Shown piece after piece: positions 1 through 9,772 of a stretch of DNA of 64,000 nucleotides. Under the pieces are notes generated by a model. That model was not told the DNA's origin. It worked only from the letters and a program-made list of their open reading frames with translations, and searched no databases. This stretch comes from Chryseobacterium oleae (GTDB lineage: Bacteria; Bacteroidota; Bacteroidia; Flavobacteriales; Weeksellaceae). The translations under genes and the position numbers were made by a program. Where the stretch lies: NCBI RefSeq assembly GCF_900115055.1, contig NZ_FOVD01000001.1, positions 496,001 through 560,000 on the forward strand. The letters run 5' to 3'. Each line of letters begins with the position of its first letter. Position 1 is the first letter of the stretch.

Positions 1-3000
1 TCCATTTTTTGCTTTTTTTACACTATATCCTGTTACTACTACTTCATCAACACTTGCCATTTTTGCTTCGGCAATCGGTGCTGCTGGCATTGCCACACCT
101 TCAACCTGTAATCCGGCTACTCTTCCTCTTAATCCATAACTATTATAATCACCATCAAACCAGTTAAAATTTGGTATATCTACATATTTTCCATTGTAAT
201 ATTTCAATCTTTTCTGATAGTATTGCTGAAGCAGATACTGTCTGATGTCGTAAGAGGTTACAATAGAATAGGGTGTATAAAGATTCTGCCAGCTGAATGT
301 ATTTACTGCAAACTGATCCAATGACATATCGTACATATTGGCCAGTACTTCAGCATTTACTTTTTCTTTATCACTTCCTGAAACTTTTACAGTCCATTTT
401 TCTTTTGAATTCGGTTCCAGCTTATCTCTGAAAGTAACGGTTTCAATTTTTACAGGCTGTTCTGTGTTTTTTATTTTTAAAGTTACAGACTGGGTCTGCA
501 CATCGTTGAATGCGGCAATCTGGAACTGGACATTCAATGCTGCAACACTTTTGTCTTTGGGAATATCTGTGGTGTATTCCAGAACGCCTTTCTTCATCTG
601 ATGTACTTCCGAAACTGTTTTCCCAGAACCGTCCTGAATAAATACATTCACAAGGGCATCCGGAACTGCAGAATAGACATATACCTTAGCCTTCTCCCCT
701 CTTGAAAATTCATTCTTAGGTTCGATAACGGTCAGGAATGTTTTCTGCGAAGGTTTTAAAGATCCTTTATCCCAGATACTGAAATTCTGAGAAGATTTTA
801 TGGTGTCTTTTCCTTCCATATTATACAGCTCAAGTTGATAATCGCCGGCTTCCAGTTTTCCTAAATCCAGTTCTGCAGACGGTTGCTGAAGTTTTTCTGA
901 AATCAGTTTTTCTGCTTTCCAGTTTTTAGTTTCATCCTCTTTATCGAAAAGATCATGCGGGAATTTGCTTATGAATTCTTCTCTGGAATATTTAGGCTGA
1001 TTCTGAACTTCCTGTGCGAAATTATCTCTGAAAATCCTGTTCGGAGTATTCAGTTTTGATAATTTTACGTTGTATGATTTTTTAAGGTCCTGTTCGTTGT
1101 AATTAAGCGTTTCTACTTTCAGTTTTACATTTTCATCACTGAATGTATTTTTGATTCCGTCCGCTTTAATATAGTGAGAAACCGAAGCTACCTTCAATTG
1201 CGTATTCGCAGACTGTGTTTCTCCGTTGATATCCATTACTGAAGCATTGATCTCATAGTTATCAATCTGGATTCCTTCCAGCTTTTCATCTTTTTTAAGA
1301 TCAAGACGGATGACAAATTCTCCTTTCTCATTGGTTTTAGCCTCGCCAAGGATTGAATTTTCGTTGTCATCACCACGCGGGTACCACCAGAAATATCTCC
1401 ATCTGATGTTATGCTTTTTGATTTCGTAATTGACGGTTGTATTGCTCAACGCTACTCCGGAAAACATCATTGCTTTCCCTTTCAGCTCGATGGTCTGTCC
1501 GTATTTGTATTCCTCTTTTACAGGATCAAAAGTCACTTCAAATTTAGGTCTCTTGTATTCCTCAACTCGGATATCTTTGTAACCCTGAGACCCTTCATCT
1601 GTTCTTAAATAGAAAACTCCGTTCAATTGGCCTTTTGGAAGGATAAAACTTCCGTGGTAAGATCCGAACTCATTGGTTGTAAAATTCTGTGAAGACACTT
1701 CCTGGCTGTTGGCATCCAGAAGGGTAATTTTTTGTTTTAACCCTGAAGTTACAGCTTCTATTTCCTTATCGATCTTTGTATTGATCACTTTGAAATAAAC
1801 GGTCTGTCCAGGTCTGTAGATCGCTCTGTCCGTAAAGATCTGAGCAAGACTGCGGTTTTGTTTATTGGGATTGTAGTTTTCTACATTTCCGCTGTTTCCA
1901 TACACCTGCATGATCTGGAAGTCATTGGTTTTTGGCTGGCGGATCAGGAAAGTCCTGTAATATTCGTTGCTGGCTGTGGAAGGGAATTTAAAAACACCGT
2001 TCGCATCCGTTTTTCCATCAATTTTATTTAACGTTTTATTGGCCACAAATTCATAGAACGTAAGGCTTTCATTCGCTGCCGGTTTTCCATTTTCACTGTT
2101 GACCAGTTTCAGCGTATTGGTAAGTTGGTTCCTGTCTGTTTTGGTTTGATAGATCACTCTGTTTCCTGAAACCAGGAAGTAAAAATTCTGTCTGGAATTG
2201 CTGTCTTTTGCATCAGATCCTGCCACAGCATATTCAATAACATAAACTCCGGAAGGAAGAGGTTTGATCTCCAGTGAAGTTTTGTGGATCTGAAAATCTT
2301 TGGATTCACCAAGCTGGAAAGTCTCTTTTCTTACCAGATTTTTTTTAACCTTACTAAAAGTATTGTTGTATGAATTCTGTACATACTGCATCAATGTTGT
2401 AAAATCTTCTTTTACTTCATAAATGTTCAGTGAAAAATCCGTCACGTTCTTATGTTCCGCTACGAAATGAATCGGCAGATTGTTCTGGGTCTGCTGTTCA
2501 TATTTAATCGTGAGAAACGGATTGGTGATCTGATTTTCTTTGTTTTTTATATTTTCAATGAATGGAGATTTCGGATACTGTTTTTTCGCCTGGTCAGCAA
2601 TAGCCAGAGCTTCTTTCTCCTTCTTTTTCGCGATCAACTCATTCATGATATCTTCCATGATGATCACTTTGTAATCTCCTTCCGTACCCGATTTCAAAAG
2701 AGTTTGGAGTTGTTCCACTTTATCTTTACACTGATTGTAATTGCAGTTTTCCGTCAGTTTTTCCTTTGAGAAATACAGTTTAGGATTTCCACTGTTCTGC
2801 GCAATCAGTTCATCAAAAGTCGCATTGATTTGTGTTCTGTTTTCCGTTACTTCATTTTTTGTGAAAAGACTGCCTTCAGAAAGAAAACTGATCTTTTTCA
2901 TAGAATACCATTCAAAGATCGTTGGAAAAAAAGCCACATCCTTCATTTCTGTAAAAATATCTTTGTATTTCGCCAAAGGTATTTTTTTCATCTCCTGCTT

Positions 3001-3495
3001 CTGCTGATCGAGTTCCTGATAGCTTTTTTTCAGATGGTTTTTAAAATCAAGCTTGCTCCATGTTTCGATCTGAGCCAGATCCTGTGAATTGATATTGGTT
3101 CTGCTTTCTATTTCCCACGAATTCTGATTGTAATAATCCATAAAAAATCCGTTCAGAAGAACCGCGTACACCAATTTTTCTTCGCCTTTCAATTTGCTGT
3201 CCGCCTCTTTCAGCTTGACAAAAAATTTCGAGGCTGCATCATTCTTATCGTCGTCTACGGTAAGATTCACAACACTGAATTCCGCTTTCAGGGAACGGAT
3301 GAGCTGGATGGCATTATTTTCTTTCATTGCGTGGTTTTGTATGTCTAAAATGATGGGAAGATTAGATTTATAGGCACCTTTCGCACTGTTTTCGGTCACT
3401 TTCTTCCACTGATCGTCGTAGTATTTCTGCGCCGAAACGGTGGAAAAGCTCAGCATTAAAAGCAAAAGCATAAAAATCTTGGAAAATCTTTTCAT
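1..3495 (-). CDS. Alpha-2-macroglobulin-like protein with TonB-plug-like segment (3' truncated by window)
   Basis: The frame is open from the ATG at 3495 to the left edge, so the C-terminus is missing. A hydrophobic signal peptide ends in VSAQ near residue 23. The middle resembles the macroglobulin MG2 domain, with TDRAIYRPGQTVYFK near residue 550 followed by beta-rich segments. Near residue 1125 comes GLRGRVAGLQVEG and then VDEVVVTGYS. This is the hallmark of the plug domain of SusC/RagA-type TonB-dependent receptors, here set inside a macroglobulin protein. Bacteroidota proteins of this kind are thought to be envelope proteins, but their role is unknown. No thioester region is visible in the part present. 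It is divergent from the UbiA-like gene at 3514. The domain reading is fairly safe; the function is not. Confidence 0.8.
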   Translation of the reverse strand, partial: MKRFSKIFMLLLLMLSFSTVSAQKYYDDQWKKVTENSAKGAYKSNLPIILDIQNHAMKENNAIQLIRSLKAEFSVVNLTVDDDKNDAASKFFVKLKEADSKLKGEEKLVYAVLLNGFFMDYYNQNSWEIESRTNINSQDLAQIETWSKLDFKNHLKKSYQELDQQKQEMKKIPLAKYKDIFTEMKDVAFFPTIFEWYSMKKISFLSEGSLFTKNEVTENRTQINATFDELIAQNSGNPKLYFSKEKLTENCNYNQCKDKVEQLQTLLKSGTEGDYKVIIMEDIMNELIAKKKEKEALAIADQAKKQYPKSPFIENIKNKENQITNPFLTIKYEQQTQNNLPIHFVAEHKNVTDFSLNIYEVKEDFTTLMQYVQNSYNNTFSKVKKNLVRKETFQLGESKDFQIHKTSLEIKPLPSGVYVIEYAVAGSDAKDSNSRQNFYFLVSGNRVIYQTKTDRNQLTNTLKLVNSENGKPAANESLTFYEFVANKTLNKIDGKTDANGVFKFPSTASNEYYRTFLIRQPKTNDFQIMQVYGNSGNVENYNPNKQNRSLAQIFTDRAIYRPGQTVYFKVINTKIDKEIEAVTSGLKQKITLLDANSQEVSSQNFTTNEFGSYHGSFILPKGQLNGVFYLRTDEGSQGYKDIRVEEYKRPKFEVTFDPVKEEYKYGQTIELKGKAMMFSGVALSNTTVNYEIKKHNIRWRYFWWYPRGDDNENSILGEAKTNEKGEFVIRLDLKKDEKLEGIQIDNYEINASVMDINGETQSANTQLKVASVSHYIKADGIKNTFSDENVKLKVETLNYNEQDLKKSYNVKLSKLNTPNRIFRDNFAQEVQNQPKYSREEFISKFPHDLFDKEDETKNWKAEKLISEKLQQPSAELDLGKLEAGDYQLELYNMEGKDTIKSSQNFSIWDKGSLKPSQKTFLTVIEPKNEFSRGEKAKVYVYSAVPDALVNVFIQDGSGKTVSEVHQMKKGVLEYTTDIPKDKSVAALNVQFQIAAFNDVQTQSVTLKIKNTEQPVKIETVTFRDKLEPNSKEKWTVKVSGSDKEKVNAEVLANMYDMSLDQFAVNTFSWQNLYTPYSIVTSYDIRQYLLQQYYQKRLKYYNGKYVDIPNFNWFDGDYNSYGLRGRVAGLQVEGVAMPAAPIAEAKMASVDEVVVTGYSVKKAKNG

Positions 3496-3513
3496 ATATG
3501 TTATTTTTGATAA

Positions 3514-4269
3514 ATGAATTTCTTAAAAATACTGAAAAAAACTGTCATTGACAGCCAGATTTATGTCTCCATTATGGGAACTCTTTTCGCAGTATTTTTC
3601 ATGAAAGAGCAAAACACATTCCGTTTCCCTACAATTCTGTTAATTTTCATTACTTATTTCAGTGGTTATCTTTACACTAAATATCAGTATACCAAGCACT
3701 TTTTCAAAATACTGGCTCTGAACGCAGCAGCCGGTGTTATCTGTGCTTTTCTGATCATTCATAATCATAATGAAGTACGACTTTTGAAATGGTTTGTGAT
3801 TGTGGTTCTGGGACTTCTTTACAACAGTTTCTTCCTCGATGTCTATATCCGGAAGATTCCCTTGCTCAAAGTTTTTTATGTGGGGTTGGTCTGGGCGCTG
3901 GTCAACTGCTGGCTGACCCTTCCGGAGTTCAGTCTTCCTATTTTTCTGATCAGTTTCTTTTTTATAACCGCACTGGTTCTTCCTTTTGATATCCGGGACA
4001 TGAAAAGTGATACGGTAGAGACTTTTCCAAAGATGATAGGCGTTCAGAACACCAAATACATTGCTTATGTACTGGTCTTTATAAGCGTCCTTTTAGCTAT
4101 TTTTAACCTTAAGCTGAATTACGGCATTGCTTTTTTTCTTACAGGAATCATCACCTTTATCCTGATCTATTTCTCTGAAAATAAAAGAGATGACACCTAT
4201 TTCTCTTTTTGGATCGAAACCTGTTCCGCACTTCCTTTTTTATTTTTACTAATAATGGAGTATTTTTGA
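3514..4269 (+). CDS. UbiA-like prenyltransferase family membrane protein
   Basis: The protein has 251 residues and is almost entirely hydrophobic, with about eight predicted membrane segments. Residues near 160 read LPFDIRDMKSDTVETFPKMIG, with the DIRDxxxD pattern of the second aspartate-rich motif of UbiA-type intramembrane prenyltransferases. The first motif (NxxxDxxxD) is not evident, so catalytic activity is uncertain. The gene ends four bases before recF and is probably co-transcribed with it. Its start lies 18 bases from the divergent macroglobulin-like gene. An alternative reading is a generic polytopic membrane protein. Confidence 0.6.
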   Translation: MNFLKILKKTVIDSQIYVSIMGTLFAVFFMKEQNTFRFPTILLIFITYFSGYLYTKYQYTKHFFKILALNAAAGVICAFLIIHNHNEVRLLKWFVIVVLGLLYNSFFLDVYIRKIPLLKVFYVGLVWALVNCWLTLPEFSLPIFLISFFFITALVLPFDIRDMKSDTVETFPKMIGVQNTKYIAYVLVFISVLLAIFNLKLNYGIAFFLTGIITFILIYFSENKRDDTYFSFWIETCSALPFLFLLIMEYF

Positions 4270-4272
4270 CGA

Positions 4273-5376
4273 ATGATTATCAAAAAGCTTTCCCTTTACA
4301 ATTTCAAAAACCATTCGGAGAAGAAATTCGAATTCTCTCCTCAAATCAACTGTTTTGTGGGAAACAACGGTGCCGGAAAGACCAATATTCTGGATGCACT
4401 GCACTATTTATCTGTAGGAAAAAGTTTTTTAGGAAACACGGACACTAACAATATCAAAAGGGAGGAAGATTTTTTCACCATCGATGCTGAAATTCAGAAT
4501 GAGGACAGTGAAGATATCATTAAAATCTCCCAGCCTAAAGAAGCCAAAAAGATCATTAAAAAGAACGATAAGAGCTATGACCGTCTTGCAGACCACATCG
4601 GGTATCTGCCAAGCGTGACGATCTCTCCTTATGATTCGAATTTAATTTCAGATTCAGGGGAAAGTCGCAGAAGGTTTCTGGATTCTATGATTTCCCAGAC
4701 GGATTCCGAATATCTTTTTGATCTGATTCAATACCAAAAAACGGTACAGCAAAGGAATGCACTGTTAAAATATTTCGCTAAAAACAGAACCTGGGATAGA
4801 GATTCACTGGAGATTTATGATGATCCGATCAGTAAATTCGGGACCAGTATTTTCGTCAAAAGAAGAAATTTTGTAGAAAGACTTGATCCTATTATTCAGA
4901 ATTTTTATAGTATTATTTCCGGAGGAAAAGAAACGGTTTCCGTTCAGTACCAGTCTGATTTAAGTGAAGGCTTCGACTCCGCTCAGCCTGACAAAGCTTT
5001 CAGGACTCTTTTAACGGAAAGCCTTGAAAGAGACCGTATGCTGACGTATACTTCAAAAGGAATCCACAAGGATGACCTTCTTTTTGAAATGGATCATGTC
5101 CTGATCAAGAAAATAGGTTCACAGGGACAGCAGAAATCTTTCCTGATTTCGTTAAAGCTCGCCCAGATGAGCCTTGTGAAAGAACTGACTAAAAAGACAC
5201 CCATACTTCTTCTGGATGATATTTTTGATAAGCTTGATGACACCCGGGTTTCACAACTTATTGAACTTGTAAATCAGGAGAATTTCGGGCAGATATTTAT
5301 CACAGATACCCATCGGGAGCGTACGGAAAGCGTGGTGAAGAAGATTAATGAAGAGAGTATCATTTTTGACGTATGA
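4273..5376 (+). CDS. recF: DNA replication and repair protein RecF
   Basis: This 367-residue SMC-like ATPase loads RecA at single-strand gaps with RecO and RecR. The Walker A motif GNNGAGKT is at residues 30-37. The ABC-type signature region GSQGQQKSFLISLKLAQ is in the last third, followed by the Walker B segment LLLDDIFDKLD and a terminal ITDTHRE segment. Length and motif order are normal for RecF. The start follows the UbiA-like gene by three bases, so the two are probably translated from one message. In many relatives a DUF721 gene follows recF; here a carboxylesterase gene lies between them. Confidence 0.95.
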   Translation: MIIKKLSLYNFKNHSEKKFEFSPQINCFVGNNGAGKTNILDALHYLSVGKSFLGNTDTNNIKREEDFFTIDAEIQNEDSEDIIKISQPKEAKKIIKKNDKSYDRLADHIGYLPSVTISPYDSNLISDSGESRRRFLDSMISQTDSEYLFDLIQYQKTVQQRNALLKYFAKNRTWDRDSLEIYDDPISKFGTSIFVKRRNFVERLDPIIQNFYSIISGGKETVSVQYQSDLSEGFDSAQPDKAFRTLLTESLERDRMLTYTSKGIHKDDLLFEMDHVLIKKIGSQGQQKSFLISLKLAQMSLVKELTKKTPILLLDDIFDKLDDTRVSQLIELVNQENFGQIFITDTHRERTESVVKKINEESIIFDV

Positions 5377-5472
5377 CGAAGATTTAATATTCGGTTTCAG
5401 TAATAAATATCATTTTTATCACTTTATTTATTTCACTAAATTTTGGTAACTTGTGATAAAACTTTTACAATT

Positions 5473-6957
5473 ATGATGGAAACAGCATACACGATTAGCA
5501 CTGAATATGGGGACGTTAGGGGCGTTAAAACAGAGAAAGGAATCCTTACATTTAAAGGTATTCCTTATGCCGCTCCTCCAATTGGAGCCAACCGATTTCA
5601 ACCACCTCAACCTCCCACACCCTGGACAGGTATAAAGGATGCAACTGAATATGGAGCTACCCCACCACAAATAACACCTTCATCCGGACCATTTGCAGGA
5701 TTGCTACCTAATGTTGTCATTCCGGGAGACGATTATTTGAATCTTAATATTTGGACCGCAGCTATCACCGGAAAAAAGCCTGTAATGGTTTTTATTTATG
5801 GGGGAGCTTTTAGTCTTGGATCAGGTGCTGTTTCGGGATATGATGGTAGTAATTTTGCACGAGATGGTGTTGTTTTGGTTACCATAAACTATAGAATTGG
5901 TATCGATGGGTTTTTATGGTTTGGTGACGGGGTACCCAATCTTGGCATACTCGACCAGATTGCTGCACTTAAGTGGGTCCGGAACAATATTGCCAACTTT
6001 GGCGGTGATCCTGAAAATGTTACTATTTTTGGTGAGTCTGCCGGCGGAATGAGCGTTTGTACCCTGCTGGCAATGAAGGAAGCAGAGGGGTTATTCCGAC
6101 GGGCGATTGCTGAATCGGGAGCTGGACACTCGGTAATCAGCCCTTCATCGGCAAAGCTTATTGGTACAAGGCTTGCTGAAATACTTGGCGTTGAACCAAC
6201 ACGTGAAGCAATCGGACAGGTTAGTGCAGAAAAAGTTTTTGCTGCACAGGGTCAGTTAGCATCCGAAATTATGGCAAAACCTTCAGTCGAATTATGGGGT
6301 GAAGCCGCACGTAACCTGATGCCTTTTGAACCGGTAGTTGATGGCCATTTATTAACCGCAACCCCCATAGAATGCATTGCCAATGGTGCAGGTAAAGACG
6401 TAGATATTCTAATTGGTACTAATAGCGAGGAATTCAGATTATTTCTTGTTCCTGATGGTATCATATCAAAAATTACTGATCCCGCTCTGGATATTTCGGC
6501 TTCTGCTTATGGACTATCTGCTGAGGCTATTCAAACCTACCGCACAAACCGTTCAGACTGTTCGCCCGGTGATATTCTGAGCGCTATAATAACAGATTGG
6601 TTTTATCGCATCCCCGCGTTACGAATAGCAGAGAACCACAGCAATGTGCATGTGTATGAATTTTCATGGCAGTCTCCTGCATGTAATAATTTACTTGGGG
6701 CCTGTCACGGCCTTGAAATTGCCTTTGTATTTGATAATCTCACTAACACTGGTTTTACAGAAATGCTGGGTAATCAGCCACCGCAGCAATTGGCTGATAC
6801 TGTGCATAAAGCATGGGTGAATTTTGCCACTAACGGTAACCCAGGCTGGGATAGTTATAGTGCTGATCATCGTGTCTCTATGCGTTTTGATGTTGAATCT
6901 CAAATTACGGTTAACGACAGAGCTGATGAGCGTTCTGTATGGAACGGGATCAGGTAA
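5473..6957 (+). CDS. Type B carboxylesterase / para-nitrobenzyl esterase family
   Basis: An alpha/beta hydrolase of about 494 residues. I chose the ATG at 5473, or the adjacent one at 5476, over the upstream ATG at 5443 because homologues start just before the TEYGDVRG segment. Visible family motifs are the oxyanion-hole region MVFIYGGAF, the nucleophile elbow FGESAGG (Ser about 189), the acidic residue in IGTNSEEF and the histidine in GACHGLEIAFVF. Together these give a complete Ser/Glu/His triad. There is no signal peptide, so a cytoplasmic ester hydrolase is likely; the substrate cannot be told. It separates recF from the DUF721 gene that normally lies near it. Confidence 0.88.
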   Translation: MMETAYTISTEYGDVRGVKTEKGILTFKGIPYAAPPIGANRFQPPQPPTPWTGIKDATEYGATPPQITPSSGPFAGLLPNVVIPGDDYLNLNIWTAAITGKKPVMVFIYGGAFSLGSGAVSGYDGSNFARDGVVLVTINYRIGIDGFLWFGDGVPNLGILDQIAALKWVRNNIANFGGDPENVTIFGESAGGMSVCTLLAMKEAEGLFRRAIAESGAGHSVISPSSAKLIGTRLAEILGVEPTREAIGQVSAEKVFAAQGQLASEIMAKPSVELWGEAARNLMPFEPVVDGHLLTATPIECIANGAGKDVDILIGTNSEEFRLFLVPDGIISKITDPALDISASAYGLSAEAIQTYRTNRSDCSPGDILSAIITDWFYRIPALRIAENHSNVHVYEFSWQSPACNNLLGACHGLEIAFVFDNLTNTGFTEMLGNQPPQQLADTVHKAWVNFATNGNPGWDSYSADHRVSMRFDVESQITVNDRADERSVWNGIR

Positions 6958-7077
6958 TATATCAGGACTAAAAACAAAATAACAGATTTAGTATCTTAAG
7001 CATTTTATGGATTTCCGAACTGTCCTTATCCAAAATAAACAGCTGGAAACCTAATACATATTTTACATCCGTACCCT

Positions 7078-7374
7078 ATGAAGAAGACCAAAAAACGTGA
7101 ATTTCAATCGTCAGAACTTGTGAAATCTTTTGCAAGAATTCATGGTTTTGAACATAAACTGATTGCTTTTGAAATTAAAGATTTTCTAGAGGAGTATCTT
7201 GACGAAAGTCTATTCAACGAGATCAGAAGTGTGAATATTGAGGATCAATGCATTATGATCAAAATTGATTCTCCTCTGCTTAAACACGATTTTCAGATGC
7301 GTAAAAGCTTTTATCTTAAAAAGTTTCAGGACAAGTTTGGAGAGGATAAATTCAATGATATTCGCATTTTATAA
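7078..7374 (+). CDS. DUF721 (DciA-like) domain protein
   Basis: A 98-residue protein with the compact alpha/beta layout of the DUF721/DciA family: an N-terminal basic segment, a helix, then strands ending in VNIEDQCIMIKIDSPLLKHD and a final helix. In other bacteria DciA proteins act in loading the replicative helicase. In Bacteroidota short DUF721 proteins are commonly encoded near recF, which fits this position. Assignment is by overall pattern and context, since no catalytic motif exists for this family. Confidence 0.7.
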   Translation: MKKTKKREFQSSELVKSFARIHGFEHKLIAFEIKDFLEEYLDESLFNEIRSVNIEDQCIMIKIDSPLLKHDFQMRKSFYLKKFQDKFGEDKFNDIRIL

Positions 7375-7449
7375 AGATATTTTACATAAAAATAATTGAC
7401 AGTATTGAATTTAATATTATATTTGAGAACAATATTAAATCACCTGAAC

Positions 7450-7605
7450 ATGAAAAAATCAATTAAAAAATTAAGCAGAGAAAATTTAAGCCAAATTATG
7501 GGTGCTGGAGGAAAAGTATGCTGTCAAACGGTTTGTGCTACAGGGGAATGTAATTACTACACCGTTCTTCCAGCTAGATGTCCTATATTAGAACCTTGCG
7601 TATAA
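7450..7605 (+). CDS. GG-leader bacteriocin-like peptide
   Basis: A 51-residue peptide starting at the ATG at 7450. An upstream in-frame ATG at 7396 would add a sequence unlike the family. The N-terminus MKKSIKKLSRENLSQIMGAG is a double-glycine-type leader with the Lys-Leu-Ser-Arg-x-x-Leu-x-x-Ile pattern that recurs in small bacteriocin-like peptides of Chryseobacterium. The remainder is short and Cys-rich (five Cys: VCCQTVCATGEC and a final PCV). No maturase, transporter or protease gene is adjacent, so processing must be supplied elsewhere. Whether it is a bacteriocin or a signal is unknown. A second peptide of this type is at 58379-58522. Confidence 0.75.
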   Translation: MKKSIKKLSRENLSQIMGAGGKVCCQTVCATGECNYYTVLPARCPILEPCV

Positions 7606-7670
7606 CAAGACTCAACTTTAATCATTTTTGATCGGTTGAATATTTGATTTTGATCTATCTGTAAAAAATA

Positions 7671-7696
7671 AAAATGCTCCTTTTCGGGAGCATTTT
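7671..7696. terminator. Bidirectional rho-independent terminator
   Basis: The arms AAAATGCTCC (7671-7680) and GGAGCATTTT (7687-7696) form a perfect 10-bp stem with a six-base loop and A/T tracts on both sides. It sits between the convergent GG-leader peptide gene and the membrane protein gene ending at 7729, and can serve both. Confidence 0.85.
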
Positions 7697-7728
7697 CAGT
7701 ATATAAATGATATGATATTCAATGTCGG

Positions 7729-9759
7729 TTAGTGTTCTTCCTGTTTATTCGTAAGGGTACTGCTCATCAGATCGTCTGCTTTTTTATCCAGTCCTGAACT
7801 TAAAGGGAAGAAAAACTTGAACGGATTTTTTACAAAATATTTGAAAATTTCCCTGTAAATTTCGCTCACCTGTCCAAAGTTCATTTTTCTTGATCTGAAC
7901 GCCAGAAACATAGACAAACTAAAGCTTACCAGAAAGTTGAAGAATCCAATAAGGAAAACCGTAACAAAAGATATCCAGAAGGTATAAGAATCTACGGAGA
8001 AATCCTTTCCATAAAGGCCTAATGCAAAGTTTCCGGCGGCAAAAGTAATGTGTCTGATATCAAGGTCTAATCCGAAGAACAGACCAATCGGAGCGGTTGC
8101 GCCCAGAAATACCCCAAACCAGAAATTGGAAACAATTCCCGGCCAGTTTTTAGCGTAATATTTAGATAATCTTTTTGCGAATTTCTTACCCAAAAAGCTC
8201 CTGATAGACAGATTTTTTGCAATCCTCTCCGGAATCTGATAGAACACTGAGTTGTTTCCGATATTTCCGGAAATAATCCCTGAAATAAAAAGATAAAAAC
8301 CGGCAATACTGGCATGCAATATCGCCTTTGACTTAAATGGATCGAGGTCTTTTAATAATTTATCCGATCTTTCTACCGCTAAATTCTGAGAGAAAAAGAT
8401 GTCCAGACCATAGATGATCGCTAAAGCTATCGGAAAGGAAAGAAGAACATTTCCTACGAATGCAATGAACTGGCTTCTGAAAAGCTTTGACACAAGATGG
8501 GCAAATTCGGTGTTGTTCCGCTTGCTGTTTCCTTCTTCCGACAGAACTTTGGTCATCGTAGCTGCAGTCATGGCAGGCTGTTTTGTAGCCAGCGTAAAGC
8601 CCATCAGATAAATCATGATGAACCCCATCGCATAATTCATCGAGTATAAAAATGCATGGGAAAAATCACTCCCGGGAATGTATCCGTAGAGCATTTTCAA
8701 AACGCAGAGTGCACCTACAATAATTCCCCCGCCACTGGCTTTATAGAACATCGTCATATACTCTTTCCGGGTAGATGTGATGTAATGAGTACCGGTTTCT
8801 GCGGTGTGGTTGGTAATAAGATGCGAGATCAGACGTGTACTGTCGTTGATCAGATCTGCAATATTATTTTTATGGGATTTATAGTTTAAGATATTAAAAA
8901 TCAGCTGTTTTGATTTTATCGTAATATCTTCCTCATTATCAATGACCAGAAGCTGTACAATTTCATAGATCCTTTCGGTCTGCTGACGGATCTTAAGCAG
9001 TGACTGATTGATTTTTCCGGAGATTCCGTATTTCGCAGAATTTTTAAAAGCAATATTCACGAATTCATGGCAATGTTCCGTATAGATCTTGATCTGTTTG
9101 TAGCGGCTGTCTTTGGAATGCAGCTGAAGTTCAGGATCATTTTTCAGGTCTTCCGTAAGTGCTTCCAGTTCATTCTGAAGCGCCAGGAACGGGTTGTCCA
9201 GATTTCTGTACTGTGGAGCCATTCTTACCACCTCTACTTCCATCGCCATTCCCGTCACACGCCAGGAAAGAATACTCATCGAGAAGATCAGTTCTTTTTT
9301 GACATTGGGTTGGATAATAAAATTGGAAGCGTCGAGAAGGTCTAAAAACTCATCAATTTCATTTTCGGGAAGATTGTGTAAGTACTGCAGATCTTTTTTA
9401 GGTCTGAGACTTACATTATCAATCATGTACCACACCGTTTTTTCATTCTCTACGGGCGGCAGTATTTTATTCAGGATTCTCTTTTTAAGCTCCGGAAAGA
9501 AGGCATTTTCTGAGAGAATATTGGCTTCGGTCAGGGAAAGGTTGAAGGGTCTTCCTTTAAAAACATTATGAATGTAATGTTTAAAGTTTTCAGTAAAATC
9601 CGGATTACTTTTAAGGAAATTGAGGACGTCCGTGAAATCTGCCCTTTTAATGCTCTCTAAAAACTCTGCAAAAGGCTCTAAAGAAAGGGTTTCATTCTTA
9701 AAAGAGAAGTATTTTTTAAGAACTGATTCAAAACTTGTGCTGGAATTAAAAAATTTCAT
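7729..9759 (-). CDS. Membrane protein of the site-specific recombinase (Gcr-like) family
   Basis: A 676-residue protein. The first roughly 330 residues are soluble and helical. The remainder has several membrane segments, for example GGGIIVGALCVLKMLYG and the later FIAFVGNVLLSFPIALAIIYG. The layout and the MTMFYKASGGG segment match the family annotated as site-specific recombinase (PF10136 as I recall). That name rests on an old gonococcal report. Nothing here looks like a DNA recombinase: there is no tyrosine or serine recombinase signature and the protein is polytopic. I therefore regard its true role as unknown. It is followed closely by the mtgA gene's 3' end at 9773 on the same strand. 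Confidence 0.65.
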   Translation of the reverse strand: MKFFNSSTSFESVLKKYFSFKNETLSLEPFAEFLESIKRADFTDVLNFLKSNPDFTENFKHYIHNVFKGRPFNLSLTEANILSENAFFPELKKRILNKILPPVENEKTVWYMIDNVSLRPKKDLQYLHNLPENEIDEFLDLLDASNFIIQPNVKKELIFSMSILSWRVTGMAMEVEVVRMAPQYRNLDNPFLALQNELEALTEDLKNDPELQLHSKDSRYKQIKIYTEHCHEFVNIAFKNSAKYGISGKINQSLLKIRQQTERIYEIVQLLVIDNEEDITIKSKQLIFNILNYKSHKNNIADLINDSTRLISHLITNHTAETGTHYITSTRKEYMTMFYKASGGGIIVGALCVLKMLYGYIPGSDFSHAFLYSMNYAMGFIMIYLMGFTLATKQPAMTAATMTKVLSEEGNSKRNNTEFAHLVSKLFRSQFIAFVGNVLLSFPIALAIIYGLDIFFSQNLAVERSDKLLKDLDPFKSKAILHASIAGFYLFISGIISGNIGNNSVFYQIPERIAKNLSIRSFLGKKFAKRLSKYYAKNWPGIVSNFWFGVFLGATAPIGLFFGLDLDIRHITFAAGNFALGLYGKDFSVDSYTFWISFVTVFLIGFFNFLVSFSLSMFLAFRSRKMNFGQVSEIYREIFKYFVKNPFKFFFPLSSGLDKKADDLMSSTLTNKQEEH

Positions 9760-9772
9760 TAGGACAAAGATA

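Noticed and set aside
7729..9759. DNA site-specific recombinase
   Set aside because: The family name suggests it, but the protein is polytopic and has no recombinase catalytic motif, so I do not treat it as a mobile-element gene.
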